DNA of 64,000 bases from Rhizobiales bacterium GAS188 (GCA_900104855.1 FNSS01000001.1:5580001-5644000); one strand, 5' to 3'; positions 26,212-34,794 are shown, counted from the first letter of the stretch. The notes: generated by a model from the letters alone, not told the origin. Made by a program: numbers and translations.

Positions 26212-26760
26212 CTAATGCTCGAGCGCCCGCGCCATGGCCAAAAGCGTGTTGGTGGTGTTCCAGTTGCGGCCGGTCGCCGGCACCTTCAGCGCCTTGTCGA
26301 GGACGGCGGGTGTCAGCTTCGATTTCCCGATGCTCTCCCTATAGTCGACATAGAGGTGGTCGCCGTCGAGATGCAGCCGCTCCGGTCCGTCGAAGGCGGC
26401 CAGCGCCTCGGCAGCGCCGGCTTGCGGGAGGCCATCGAGGAAGGCGACGATCAGCAGCTTGGGTCGCTCGGCCGCGGCGTCCGCGAAGGGGTTGCGGGCG
26501 ATCACCCTGGCGAGGTCGTCGGACCTACGGATCAGCGCATGGTTCTTGGTCAGGCCGAAGCGATCGCGCAAGAGGCCGGCGATCAGGCTCTTCACCGCCG
26601 CGGCGGATTTGGCGCTCTCGAAGACGATGTTGCCGCTGGCGATATAGGTCGAGACCTGTTTCAACCCGGCCTCCTCGCAGGCGGCTTTGAGCTCCTTCAT
26701 CGGCAGCTTGCCCGTTCCGCCGACATTGACGGCGCGAAGCAGAGCGATGAAGGCGGCCAT
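26212..26760 (-). CDS. DUF1697 protein, copy 2
   Basis: 182-residue paralog of the gene below it. It shows ALLRAVNVGGTGKLPMKELK, CEEAGLKQVSTYIASGNIVFE and KVPATGRNWNTTNTLLAMA. It is closer to the family consensus than copy 1 (RAVNVGG versus RAIGPAT), so copy 1 seems to be the diverged one. The ATG at 26760 fits the conserved N-terminus; the frame upstream of it is not conserved-looking. Confidence 0.85.
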   Translation of the reverse strand: MAAFIALLRAVNVGGTGKLPMKELKAACEEAGLKQVSTYIASGNIVFESAKSAAAVKSLIAGLLRDRFGLTKNHALIRRSDDLARVIARNPFADAAAERPKLLIVAFLDGLPQAGAAEALAAFDGPERLHLDGDHLYVDYRESIGKSKLTPAVLDKALKVPATGRNWNTTNTLLAMARALEH

Positions 26761-27170
26761 GGACAGAAACTCCAAATGCATCTCGGAACGCCGATGCGGC
26801 AGTCGGCGCAATTCCGGGCGAAGCGGTGGCTGCTTCTCCGAAGGCGCATATATCAAAGAATGAGAGCTCAATCCCAGATCCCGTCGCCGCTGACGAAATC
26901 CCGTGTGCGGGAGCGGAGGCGCCGCCCAAAATGCTGGCTCCGCGGGTCGCCGGAAGGTCCAACCGGGCTCCTCTCGGTCACTTCAGCCTGCCTCTATTTC
27001 AGCTCGTCCGGGCTGACTGAGGGCAGGCGAAAAAGGCCGAGCCCCAACAAATTCGGGTTGTGCTGCCGGCTGGAAGCCAGCGATCCAAAAGGGCGTTGGC
27101 ACAACGGTTCAGCTGGGCGCAACCTTCGGACCGCCGGCTTCCAGCCGGCAATGCACGATTAGGGGTCGCG
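26761..27170. other. Gene-free region containing a palindromic element
   Basis: 410 bases between DUF1697 copy 2 and the GST gene. It contains the palindromic repeat listed at 27064-27150. The rest shows no convincing gene or structure. Confidence 0.5.
27064..27150. repeat. Dispersed palindromic repeat, copy 1
   Basis: The left arm 27064-27086 (TGCCGGCTGGAAGCC...) pairs with the right arm 27128-27150 over 23 bases with two mismatches, around a 41-base loop. The core CCGGCTGGAAGCC/GGCTTCCAGCCGG is shared with the longer hairpin at 57030-57100. Confidence 0.75.
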
Positions 27171-27818
27171 CTATTTCGGCACCATGTTGAGATAAGGCTG
27201 TGCCTCCTCGAGGACCTGAGCGAAGGACGGTCGTTGCTTAAGGCGGTTGAAATAGGCCGCCACGTTCTTGTGGTTGTCGCCGAAGGGCTGCACCATATTG
27301 GCGTAGAACAATGCCGGTGCGGCGGCGCAGTCAGCGATGCTGAAAGTATCGCCGATAGCCCAGGTCTTGGTCGCCATCTCCCGGTCGATGACGCCGAGAG
27401 ACGTCTGTAGCAACGTCTTCGCCTGCTCGACGCCGTGCGCATCATTCTGTCCGGCGGGACGGAGCCTGTCGGTGATCACCTTCTGCATGGGCACTTCGAC
27501 GTAGCAGTCATAGAAGCGATCGCTCAGGCGCGCCTGCAGGGCGAGATCCGGATCTGCGGGCAGGAGCTTCGCGTTGCCCGAGTGGTGCAGCGCCAGATAC
27601 TCGATGATGATGCTCGATTCCGGGATCGTGCGGCCCCTTGCTTCGTCGCGCAGCACGGGGAATTTCCCGATCGGCCAGATCTTCAAGAACGCTGCGCGGC
27701 TGGCATCGTCGCCGAGGTCGACGATGTGCCGCTCGAAGGGCGTCTCGCATTCGTAGAGGGCGATGAGCACCTTCTGGCAGAAGGACGCCAGCGGATGGAA
27801 ATAGAGCTTGAGAGACAT
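27171..27818 (-). CDS. Glutathione S-transferase family protein
   Basis: 215-residue GST-like protein. The thioredoxin-fold N-terminus is LYFHPLASFCQKVLIALYE, with a possible catalytic Ser or Cys, then IGKFPVLRDEARGRTIPESSIIIEYL, the glutathione-binding cis-Pro and Glu-Ser pair. The all-alpha C-terminal domain has WAIGDTFSIADCAAAPALFY. It is divergent from an HxlR regulator with an inverted repeat between them, suggesting that the regulator controls it. Confidence 0.88.
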   Translation of the reverse strand: MSLKLYFHPLASFCQKVLIALYECETPFERHIVDLGDDASRAAFLKIWPIGKFPVLRDEARGRTIPESSIIIEYLALHHSGNAKLLPADPDLALQARLSDRFYDCYVEVPMQKVITDRLRPAGQNDAHGVEQAKTLLQTSLGVIDREMATKTWAIGDTFSIADCAAAPALFYANMVQPFGDNHKNVAAYFNRLKQRPSFAQVLEEAQPYLNMVPK

Positions 27819-27974
27819 GTGGGCACTCTTCAGTTTGGCTGTTCGTTCATCCGTGTCAGGCGGCGGGTCGGCGCAGCGATCGGCCTGGCATGTCGATCGC
27901 AGCCGTGCGCGATGACGAAGTGATGCTGCGGCCGGCCACTGTGGCGCCCTCTACAAGTGATTGCAATTAGCAAG

Positions 27975-28013
27975 CAGTTGCATCTTAGGATCATTGATGT
28001 CATAATGCAACTG
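27975..28013. promoter_or_regulatory. Inverted repeat in the GST/hxlR intergenic region
   Basis: CAGTTGCAT (27975-27983) and ATGCAACTG (28005-28013) are perfect 9-base arms 30 bases apart centre to centre, about three helical turns. It lies between divergent genes 40 bases before the HxlR start, so it is a candidate operator for that regulator. Confidence 0.55.
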
Positions 28014-28052
28014 GGTTTTTTGGGCGACGCGGATTTCTTTCGAGGGTGACGC

Positions 28053-28595
28053 ATGAGCGACGAACACAGGTCGGGTTGCCCAATCAATCTCACGCTCGAG
28101 GTGGTGGGCGATAAGTGGAGCCTCCTGATCATTCGCGACATGATCTTCGGCAACAGGCGCCATTTCCGGGAATTGCTCACGCAGTCGGAGGAGGGCATCG
28201 CCTCCAACATTCTGGCTGATCGCCTGCGTCGGCTTCTCGAGGCGGGGATCATCAGCAAGGCCGACGATCCGAGCCACAAGCAGAAGGCGATCTACAGCCT
28301 CACCGAACAGGGCATCGAGCTGCTTCCCGTTCTCGCCCAGATGGCCAGCTGGGGATACAAGTTCCTCCCCGTGAGCGAAGAGCTCGGCATCCGTGCGCAA
28401 CTGCTCGCCGAGGGCGGCCCGAAGATGTGGGACGAGTTCATGTGCGAATTGCGCGAGACCCATCTCGGCCTGCCGCGGGATGCGTCCGGGGCGCGCCGCT
28501 CGAAATCCGCCCGAGCCTCGGTCGGCGCCAGGCTGCAGGCGGCCTATGAGGAGGTCGTCGCTCGGCGCGCCTCGGTGACAGCCTCGGGGCGATGA
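28053..28595 (+). CDS. HxlR-family winged-helix regulator
   Basis: 180-residue regulator. The family signature is CPINLTLEVVGDKWSLLIIRDMIFG with Cys near residue 9, then FRELLTQSEEGIASNILADRLRRLLEAGII and a wing (KQKAIYSLTEQG). The C-terminal 70 residues extend beyond the basic fold and end in a basic stretch. HxlR proteins often respond to electrophiles or aldehydes through the conserved Cys. The divergent GST gene is the natural target. Confidence 0.88.
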   Translation: MSDEHRSGCPINLTLEVVGDKWSLLIIRDMIFGNRRHFRELLTQSEEGIASNILADRLRRLLEAGIISKADDPSHKQKAIYSLTEQGIELLPVLAQMASWGYKFLPVSEELGIRAQLLAEGGPKMWDEFMCELRETHLGLPRDASGARRSKSARASVGARLQAAYEEVVARRASVTASGR

Positions 28596-28620
28596 GCGGC
28601 GACTTTCCTTCGATTGTCCT

Positions 28621-29538
28621 TCAAGCGGTTTGCGGGCCGCCATCATGTCGCGCCTGCGCCTTGAGGAAATCGACGAGCACTTGCAGGGCAGCGGGAGTCT
28701 GGCGTCGGCTGGGATAATAGAGGAAGAAGCCCACCGAACGTGGCGCCCAATCCTGCAGCAAGGGAATGAGCCGTGCCTGCCGGACGAGATCCTCGACCGA
28801 GCTCAGCGGCAAGCGAGCGATGCCGGCTCCATCCACGGCCGCACGCGCCGCAATATCGCCATCGCTGACGATGAGTGAACCCTCGACCATGACCTCGAGG
28901 CTCTTGCCGCGCTTCTCGAATGCCCATTGAGGGATCACGCCGCTGGCGAAGCGTTGGCGGATGCAGTTATGGGCCTGCAGATCTCCGGGCACCTTCGGGC
29001 GGGGGTGGCGAAGCAGATAGCCCGGCGAGGCAACGATAGTGGGACGCGCATCCTCTCCCACGCGCACCGCGATCATGTCCCGCTCGACACGATGCCCGGG
29101 CCGGATGCCGGCGTCGAAGCGATTGCGCACGATGTCGGTGAGCGCGCTGTCGGTGACGATTTCGAGGGTGATGGCAGGATAGGCCGCGAGGAATTTTGCG
29201 AGTACGGGCGCGAGCACCACTCTCGCGGCCGGGCGTGGAACCGTGAGACGTAGATGCCCGGCCGGCTTGTCGCGAAACATGTTGATGGACTCGACCGCGG
29301 CTTCAAAGCCATCCAGGGCAGGTCGCAGCGCCGCCAACAGGCGCTCGCCAACCTCGGTCAAGGCGACGCTGCGGGTCGTCCGATTGAGCAGGCGGACGCC
29401 CAGCTTGTCTTCGAGGATGCGGATCGTTTCGCTGAGAGCCGAGCGCGAGATGCCGAGATGAATCGCAGCCTTGGCGAAGCTCGAACGTTCGGCGATCGCC
29501 ACGAAGGCCGTCATCTCCGCAAAGCCCGGCTTGCGCAT
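28621..29538 (-). CDS. LysR-family transcriptional regulator
   Basis: 305-residue LysR regulator. The N-terminal helix-turn-helix is FVAIAERSSFAKAAIHLGISRSALSETIRILEDKLGVRLLNRTTRSVALTEVG, and the effector domain follows, with AGIRPGHRVERDMIAVRVG and an ARAAVDGAGIARLPLS segment near the end. It is divergent from the cytochrome b561 gene and probably controls the block that begins there. TTGTTCG (29538-29544) and CGAACAA (29583-29589) form an inverted repeat in the shared promoter region. Confidence 0.9.
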   Translation of the reverse strand: MRKPGFAEMTAFVAIAERSSFAKAAIHLGISRSALSETIRILEDKLGVRLLNRTTRSVALTEVGERLLAALRPALDGFEAAVESINMFRDKPAGHLRLTVPRPAARVVLAPVLAKFLAAYPAITLEIVTDSALTDIVRNRFDAGIRPGHRVERDMIAVRVGEDARPTIVASPGYLLRHPRPKVPGDLQAHNCIRQRFASGVIPQWAFEKRGKSLEVMVEGSLIVSDGDIAARAAVDGAGIARLPLSSVEDLVRQARLIPLLQDWAPRSVGFFLYYPSRRQTPAALQVLVDFLKAQARHDGGPQTA

Positions 29539-29686
29539 TGTTCGGATTCTCCGATGAGGTCATGCGGATAATGCCAGATTGTCGAACAAACGGCAAAACC
29601 CTACCTGCTGAGCGGACCAGCATGGGGATCTGAGCTTGCCCACCCTTTTGCCGATCCGGACCGCGTCCCTCGACAGAGAACTGAGC

Positions 29687-30280
29687 ATGATCAAGGTTTC
29701 GCGCTACCACCCGCTGCTCGTGGCGTTGCACTGGCTGCTCGCCGTGCTGATCGTCGCCGCATTGGCGCTCGGCGCTTTGGTGATGGTGAAGATCCCGAAC
29801 AGCGATCCCATGAAGCTCGAAGCGCTGCGCAGCCATATGAGCGGGGGCGCGCTGATCCTGCTGCTGATGCTCGTGCGCCTCGTCGTGCGGGTGCGGACCG
29901 AGCACCCGGCGCCGGCTTCGGCCGGGAACCCGACCTTGGATCGTCTGGCCTTCGCGTCGCACCGGCTATTCTATGTCGCTGTGCTCGGGATGGCGGGCAG
30001 CGGCGCCTTCATGGCGCTTCAGACCGGCTTGCCCGGCATCGTCTTCGGCGACGGTGGCACTCTGCCCAGCGATTTCTGGGTCTTCCCGATACGGACGGTT
30101 CACTACCTATTCTCGCGGCTGCTGATGGCGCTGATCGCGCTGCACGTCGCCGGCGCGCTCTACCACACGCTGATCCTGAAGGACGGCTTGCTGAGGCGGA
30201 TGGTCTTCGGCCGGCGCCTCGTCGCCGCAGGCAGTTCCGCAGCTGCTCTCGACCGGCCGTTTTCCGGAGCGCAACAATGA
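29687..30280 (+). CDS. Cytochrome b561-family membrane protein
   Basis: 197-residue di-haem b-type cytochrome of the bacterial b561 type, with four membrane helices. Candidate haem-ligand histidines are in RYHPLLVALHWLLA, LEALRSHMSGG, ASHRLFYVAVLGM and VHYLFSRLLMALIALHVAGALYH. Such proteins pass electrons from quinol to partners, including superoxide. ATG 29687 was chosen over an upstream TTG. The ATGA overlap with the next gene suggests an operon. Confidence 0.87.
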   Translation: MIKVSRYHPLLVALHWLLAVLIVAALALGALVMVKIPNSDPMKLEALRSHMSGGALILLLMLVRLVVRVRTEHPAPASAGNPTLDRLAFASHRLFYVAVLGMAGSGAFMALQTGLPGIVFGDGGTLPSDFWVFPIRTVHYLFSRLLMALIALHVAGALYHTLILKDGLLRRMVFGRRLVAAGSSAAALDRPFSGAQQ

Positions 30281-30843
30281 ATGTCCTGTTGCCCGCACAG
30301 GCATCCGCCCAGCTTCTCAGCTTGATCGTGTTCGCAGCGATCGCGCGGTGGCACGTGGCGCCCTGGCTCAACAGAAGCGCGCGCGCCGATGCCTTGATCG
30401 CGCTCATCTGGGTGCATGTGTTCCGCTATGTCGCCTTGCAGGTCTTCTCCGCGCAACGCGACGGCTTTCCGATCTCGGATGGCGGGGCGATGGAGATCGT
30501 AGCTGGCGATGTCGGCGGCGCCATCATCGCCTTCATCGCGATCGCGCTGCTCCGTCAGCGCGCCCGTCTTGCCATCCCTCTGGTCTGGCTGCTGGCGGCC
30601 GAGACCGTCTACGACACCATCGCCAACATACGCGGCGGCGTCCGCGAACATCTCATGGGAGCGGCCAGCGGAGTTTCCTGGCTGGTTCTGAGCTTCTTCG
30701 TCCCGATGCTGGTGGTGAGCACGGGGTTGATCATCTGGCAGCTCTATTCGCGGCGCAACGAGGCGCTCGATCCGGCCGCCGCAGGCGTTCACCGTACGCA
30801 AGAAGCCCCCGTCCTGCGGGCTTCATCAACCGCAGGCGGCTGA
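30277..30843 (+). CDS. Membrane protein of unknown function
   Basis: 188-residue hydrophobic protein with about five membrane segments (for example LLSLIVFAAIARWHVAPWL and LSFFVPMLVVSTGLIIWQLY). I do not recognise the family. It is coupled to the b561 gene by a 4-base overlap and followed by a VOC gene after 59 bases, so it probably belongs to the same accessory operon. Confidence 0.65.
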   Translation: MNVLLPAQASAQLLSLIVFAAIARWHVAPWLNRSARADALIALIWVHVFRYVALQVFSAQRDGFPISDGGAMEIVAGDVGGAIIAFIAIALLRQRARLAIPLVWLLAAETVYDTIANIRGGVREHLMGAASGVSWLVLSFFVPMLVVSTGLIIWQLYSRRNEALDPAAAGVHRTQEAPVLRASSTAGG

Positions 30844-30902
30844 AGCGCTTCTTGGCGCGGCTGGACTGCCTGAACCGACAGCTCTCAAAGGCGGATGCTT
30901 CC

Positions 30903-31286
30903 ATGAAACTCGCTCACGCAAGAATCGTCACGAACGATGTTCCGGGTCTCACTCGATTCTACCAAGAGGTGACCGGGATGACCCCGGTCGGCGATGAACG
31001 CTATGTCGAGTTTCATGGCGCCGAGCTGGCGCTGGCGATCAGCAGCCGGCAGGTGATCGATCTCCACAGCGCAGGCGCCGCAACTCCGCAAGCGAACCGC
31101 TCGATGATCCTCGATTTCGAGGTCGAGGATGTCGACGCGGAGCGGCTGCGGCTGCAGGCCATCGTCGCTGAATTCGTCATGGAGCCCAAGACGCAGCCCT
31201 GGGGCAATCGGTCGATGTTGTTCCGCGATCCGGACGGCAACCTGATCAATATGTTCGCCGTCGCACGCGCAACCGCGAAGGCCTGA
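30903..31286 (+). CDS. VOC/glyoxalase-superfamily protein
   Basis: 127-residue single-domain vicinal-oxygen-chelate protein. The N-terminus HARIVTNDVPGLTRFYQEVTGMTP and C-terminus SMLFRDPDGNLINMF are the family hallmarks. Possible metal ligands are His5 and a C-terminal acidic residue (FRDPDGNLIN), but the set is incomplete, so enzymatic activity is uncertain. It ends 4 bases before the SDR gene. Confidence 0.8.
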   Translation: MKLAHARIVTNDVPGLTRFYQEVTGMTPVGDERYVEFHGAELALAISSRQVIDLHSAGAATPQANRSMILDFEVEDVDAERLRLQAIVAEFVMEPKTQPWGNRSMLFRDPDGNLINMFAVARATAKA

Positions 31287-31290
31287 AGCG

Positions 31291-32196
31291 ATGCGCGGAA
31301 AGGTCGTGCTCATCACCGGGGCGAATAGCGGCGTCGGCTTCGCGACCGCGCGGCGGCTTGCCGAACTCGGCGCGACCATCGTCATGGTCTGTCGCGATGC
31401 CGGTCGTGGAGCTGCCGCAAGGGACGAGGTCGCGAACGCCGCGAAGGGCGAGGCGCCCATGCTGTTGATCGCGGATCTGTCCTCGCAGATCGCAATTCGC
31501 GCTCTTGCACATGAGCTGCACGCTCGGTTCGATCGCATCGACGTGCTGGTCAACAATGCCGGCGGCATCTTCGCCGACCGCGAGCTGACCGCCGACGGCA
31601 TCGAGAAGACCTTCGCGACCAATCACCTCGGCCCCTTCTTGTTGACCAATCTCGTGCTCGACCTGCTGCGCGCGGCACCGTCCGGCCGCATCGTCACGGT
31701 GGCAGCGCAGACCTACAGCTCCGCTCTCGATTTCGACAATCTGCAGAGCGAGAGGCACCATAATTTTCTTGGCGCTTACCGTCGATCGAAGCTCGCGAAC
31801 ATCCTCTTCACCTACGAATTGGCGCGACGCCTCGAAGGCAGCGGCGTTACGGCGAATTGCCTCTGTCCAGGTCCGACCGCGACCCGCTTCGGGGATGATA
31901 TGCGCGGCCTGCCATCTCTCTTCCCGCTGCTGATGAAGCAGATCCCCTTCCTCTTCGCCAGCCCCGAGAAGGGCGCCGGCACCTCGATCTATCTGGCCTC
32001 CTCGCCGGAAGTGGCGGGCCTGTCGGGCCGCTTCTTCTTGGGGCAACGGGAGAGGCGAACCAAGCCCGTGACCCGCGATACCAAAGTTGCGGCGCGGCTT
32101 TGGCGCGTCAGCGCCGAGCTCGTGGGGTTGCTTGTCGAGCAGCTTGTGGCGCCGCGCCGGATGCCGCTGGAAATGTCTTCACGAGGCACATCATGA
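31291..32196 (+). CDS. Short-chain dehydrogenase/reductase (retinol-dehydrogenase-like)
   Basis: 301-residue classical SDR. The cofactor motif is TGANSGVG (residues 9-16), then VLVNNAGG near 86-92, and the active-site YRRSK with Tyr163 and Lys167. The catalytic Ser is not in the usual place: the strand reads RIVTVAAQTYSS, so Ser143 or Ser144 would have to serve. The C-terminus extends past the fold. It overlaps the DUF4345 gene by 4 bases and is similar to the pseudo-SDR two genes on. Confidence 0.85.
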   Translation: MRGKVVLITGANSGVGFATARRLAELGATIVMVCRDAGRGAAARDEVANAAKGEAPMLLIADLSSQIAIRALAHELHARFDRIDVLVNNAGGIFADRELTADGIEKTFATNHLGPFLLTNLVLDLLRAAPSGRIVTVAAQTYSSALDFDNLQSERHHNFLGAYRRSKLANILFTYELARRLEGSGVTANCLCPGPTATRFGDDMRGLPSLFPLLMKQIPFLFASPEKGAGTSIYLASSPEVAGLSGRFFLGQRERRTKPVTRDTKVAARLWRVSAELVGLLVEQLVAPRRMPLEMSSRGTS

Positions 32197-32618
32197 ATTT
32201 CTGGAGGCTCGCGCCCTGGCTGAACCGCCTCATCATCCTGGCGGTCGCTGCTCTCTTCGCGATGATCGGTCTCAAATTCGCCCTTGACCCGCAGCACGCG
32301 GCCGCGAGTTCCGGCATCACCCTCGAGCCGGGTCCCGGCTACACCACTATGCGGGCAGGGTTTGGCGGCTTTCCCTTGAGCTTCACCGCGATCCTGGCGT
32401 TCTGCCTGTTCTCGTCGCGAAGACATTTGGCGGCGCTGTCGTCCATCGTCACCGTCTCGGCGGTGGTTTTGGTGGTCAGGCTCTATGGCGTCGAACAGGA
32501 CGGCACCCTCAGCCAGAATGTGCGTCTGCTGATCCCGGAAGTGGTGATCCTCGTCGTCTCGCTCCTTTGCGTGCTGATGGAGACGAAGCGCCGCGCTCTC
32601 GATGCGAAGGTCGGCTGA
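32193..32618 (+). CDS. DUF4345-like membrane protein
   Basis: 141-residue protein with four predicted membrane helices. The block LDPQHAAASSGITLEPGPGYTTMRAGFGGFPL fits the DUF4345 family, whose role is unknown; the C-terminus has RLLIPEVVILVVSLL. It overlaps the genes on both sides (ATGA and TGATG), tying the two SDRs into one operon. Confidence 0.72.
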   Translation: MNFWRLAPWLNRLIILAVAALFAMIGLKFALDPQHAAASSGITLEPGPGYTTMRAGFGGFPLSFTAILAFCLFSSRRHLAALSSIVTVSAVVLVVRLYGVEQDGTLSQNVRLLIPEVVILVVSLLCVLMETKRRALDAKVG

Positions 32619-33607
32619 TGCCCGACGAAGAGCACGAGGCTGGCTCGCGGTCGGCGCCGTCCGAACCAATATTGTGTCTCCACGGCAGGACGGCCCTGGT
32701 TACCGGAGGCACGGACGGTATCGGCAAGGAGATCGCCCGAGGGCTCGCCCGGCGGGGCTGCCGTCTGATCATCGTCGGGCGGGACGCCGAGAAGGGTGCA
32801 AGGGCGGAGCAGGAGTTGCGCCTGTCGACGGAAAATTGCGATGTCGATTATCTGCAGGCCGATCTCGGCCTCATGCGGCATGTGAAGCGGCTCGCGGACG
32901 AAGTCGGCGCGCGCTGGCCCTCGCTGCACTATCTGGTGCATGACGCAGGCGTCGTCCTCGGCCGCCGCGAACTCACGGCCGAGGGCATCGAATCGAACTT
33001 CGCCATCAACTATTTGAGCCGCTTCGCGTTGACCCGGCACTTGCTGCCTCTGCTCTTGGCAGGTGGCGGGCCGGAACGGGCGGCTCGCATCGTCATCGTG
33101 AGTGGAGCCGCGCAGGGCGGCAAGGTCCATTTCGAGGATGTGAACCTCACCTCGAATTTCGCCACGCTGCGCGCAGTCATGCAATCCTGTCGGGCCAATG
33201 ACCTGTTCACAGCCGAACTCGCGCAGCGTCTGCCGTCGCAATCGCCGGATCCACAGGTCACGGTCACCTGTCTCAAGATCGGAGTGGTGAAGACGCAAAT
33301 CCGGCGCGGATTCCCCCTATGGATGAGGGTGCTCGTGCCGCTGCTGTTCGACCCGTTGCTGGGGCAGACGCCTCAGGATGCTGCCGAGGCGGCCATGAGG
33401 CTGCTGCTGGCCAAGGACCTCGAAGGCGTGACGGGCGCTCTGTTCATGAAAATCAGAAAGCTCAAGCGCATCGCACCGGACAACGATCCGCGCGACCGTG
33501 AGGACGGTCGGCTTCTGTGGCAGCTCAGCGAGGAATTGGCGGCAAGGGGGCTGGCTTTCGCGGACATGCCTGCTCGGCGGTCGATGGCAGCCGGTGTCGC
33601 AGGGTGA
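32618..33607 (+). CDS. SDR-fold protein lacking the catalytic Tyr and Lys
   Basis: 329-residue SDR relative. The dinucleotide motif is intact (TGGTDGIG, residues 29-36), but the active site is not. Alignment by eye with the SDR two genes upstream (RRSKLANILFTYELARRL against MQSCRANDLFTAELAQRL) places Val187 where the catalytic Tyr should be and Cys191 where the Lys should be. NNAG is replaced by HDAG. The frame is open and full length, so this is a pseudoenzyme rather than a decayed gene. A structural, scaffold or NAD-sensing role is possible. Confidence 0.8.
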   Translation: MPDEEHEAGSRSAPSEPILCLHGRTALVTGGTDGIGKEIARGLARRGCRLIIVGRDAEKGARAEQELRLSTENCDVDYLQADLGLMRHVKRLADEVGARWPSLHYLVHDAGVVLGRRELTAEGIESNFAINYLSRFALTRHLLPLLLAGGGPERAARIVIVSGAAQGGKVHFEDVNLTSNFATLRAVMQSCRANDLFTAELAQRLPSQSPDPQVTVTCLKIGVVKTQIRRGFPLWMRVLVPLLFDPLLGQTPQDAAEAAMRLLLAKDLEGVTGALFMKIRKLKRIAPDNDPRDREDGRLLWQLSEELAARGLAFADMPARRSMAAGVAG

Positions 33608-33640
33608 TGAGGCGAAGGGGTCGAGCAAGCTCCGTGGCGA

Positions 33641-33799
33641 TCATCGCTTGGGCTTCAGCCTGGCGACGAGGCTGGCGACCACGCTCCTCACGAATTTGTC
33701 GTCGATCGGCTCGCGCGAGAACCAGCGGCGATAAAAGAACGGGCCGATGATGGAGGCCACGATATCGGTGGGATTCCGGCCACAGGAAGGAACAGGCAT
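33641..33799 (-). pseudogene. C-terminal remnant of a TetR-family regulator
   Basis: On the reverse strand a 52-codon frame ends at 33641 and reads [20 protein letters not shown] followed by PIDDKFVRSVVASLVARL. This is the typical last segment of a TetR/AcrR ligand domain. The helix-turn-helix part and most of the ligand domain are missing; upstream of about 33780 the frame runs into the dehalogenase start region. It looks like the 3' end of a regulator cut off when the dehalogenase segment arrived. Confidence 0.65.
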
Positions 33800-34691
33800 G
33801 CAAGCGAACGATCCTCATCCGAGGAAGCGCATCACCGTGCTCGACACCGAGATGAGCTATGTCGATACCGGGGAGGGGGACCCGATCGTGTTCCTCCATG
33901 GCAACCCGACCTCGTCCTTTCTCTGGCGCAACATCATCCCTTATGTGAGCGGGCGCGGACGATGCCTCGCGCCTGACCTTGTCGGCATGGGCAGATCGAA
34001 ACGGTCGCCGACCTATTCCTATCGCTTCGTCGATCACGCCCGCTATCTCGACGCCTGGTTCGAGGCGATGGATCTCGTCAGGAACGTCATTCTCGTCGTT
34101 CACGATTGGGGATCGGCGCTCGGATTCTACCGCGCCTTCCGCTATCCCCAGCACATCGCCGCCATCGTTTATATGGAGGCGATCGTCCAACCGCGGCGCT
34201 GGCAGGATTTCGGGGAGGCCGGCGGCATTTTCCGCGCGCTGCGCTCCGAGCAAGGCGAGTCTCTGGTTTTCGATCAAAATGCCTTTGTCGAAATGGTGCT
34301 GCCACGGGCCATCATCCGCGCGCTGAGCGAGGAAGAGATGGCCGCCTATCGCGCGCCCTTCGGCGAAAGGGAGGCGCGGCTGCCGACCCTCGTCTGGCCG
34401 CGGCAGATCCCGATCGATGGCGAGCCCGCCGACGTCACGGCGATCGTCGAGAGCTACGGGAAATGGTTGGCGGAAAGCCCTATTCCCAAACTCTTCGTTG
34501 CCGGCGACCCAGGGGCGATCATCACCGCGACCGGGAGCGATCGCGCCTTCTGTCGGACTTTCCCGAACCAGCGCGAAGTCACGGTCAAAGGGAGGCATTT
34601 CCTGCAGGAGGACTCGGCCGACGAGATCGGCATGGCGCTGCGGGAATTCGTGGAATCCGTGCGCGGAGAGATACGGCCGCCGCCGTCCTGA
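33798..34691 (+). CDS. dhaA: Haloalkane dehalogenase (HLD-II, DhaA/LinB-like)
   Basis: 297-residue alpha/beta hydrolase that would split carbon-halogen bonds to an alcohol and halide. The full catalytic pentad of subfamily II is visible: nucleophile Asp103 in [10 protein letters not shown], halide-binding Asn36 (HGNPTSS) and Trp104, catalytic acid Glu127 (VYMEAIV) and base His267 (KGRHFLQED). Length and spacing match LinB/DhaA. ATG 33798 follows AGGAAGGA. A nitrilase-superfamily gene follows 103 bases later, and a TetR remnant lies at its 5' end. The natural substrate is unknown. Confidence 0.9.
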   Translation: MQANDPHPRKRITVLDTEMSYVDTGEGDPIVFLHGNPTSSFLWRNIIPYVSGRGRCLAPDLVGMGRSKRSPTYSYRFVDHARYLDAWFEAMDLVRNVILVVHDWGSALGFYRAFRYPQHIAAIVYMEAIVQPRRWQDFGEAGGIFRALRSEQGESLVFDQNAFVEMVLPRAIIRALSEEEMAAYRAPFGEREARLPTLVWPRQIPIDGEPADVTAIVESYGKWLAESPIPKLFVAGDPGAIITATGSDRAFCRTFPNQREVTVKGRHFLQEDSADEIGMALREFVESVRGEIRPPPS

Positions 34692-34794
34692 ATCGGAAAC
34701 TCGAAGAGGGAGAGAATGCCCTTTCTTCCATAGACCAGAGGATGATGGATGATCGGCTCTCGAAGCCCGAGCCGAAATAGAGCATATCTTAGCC

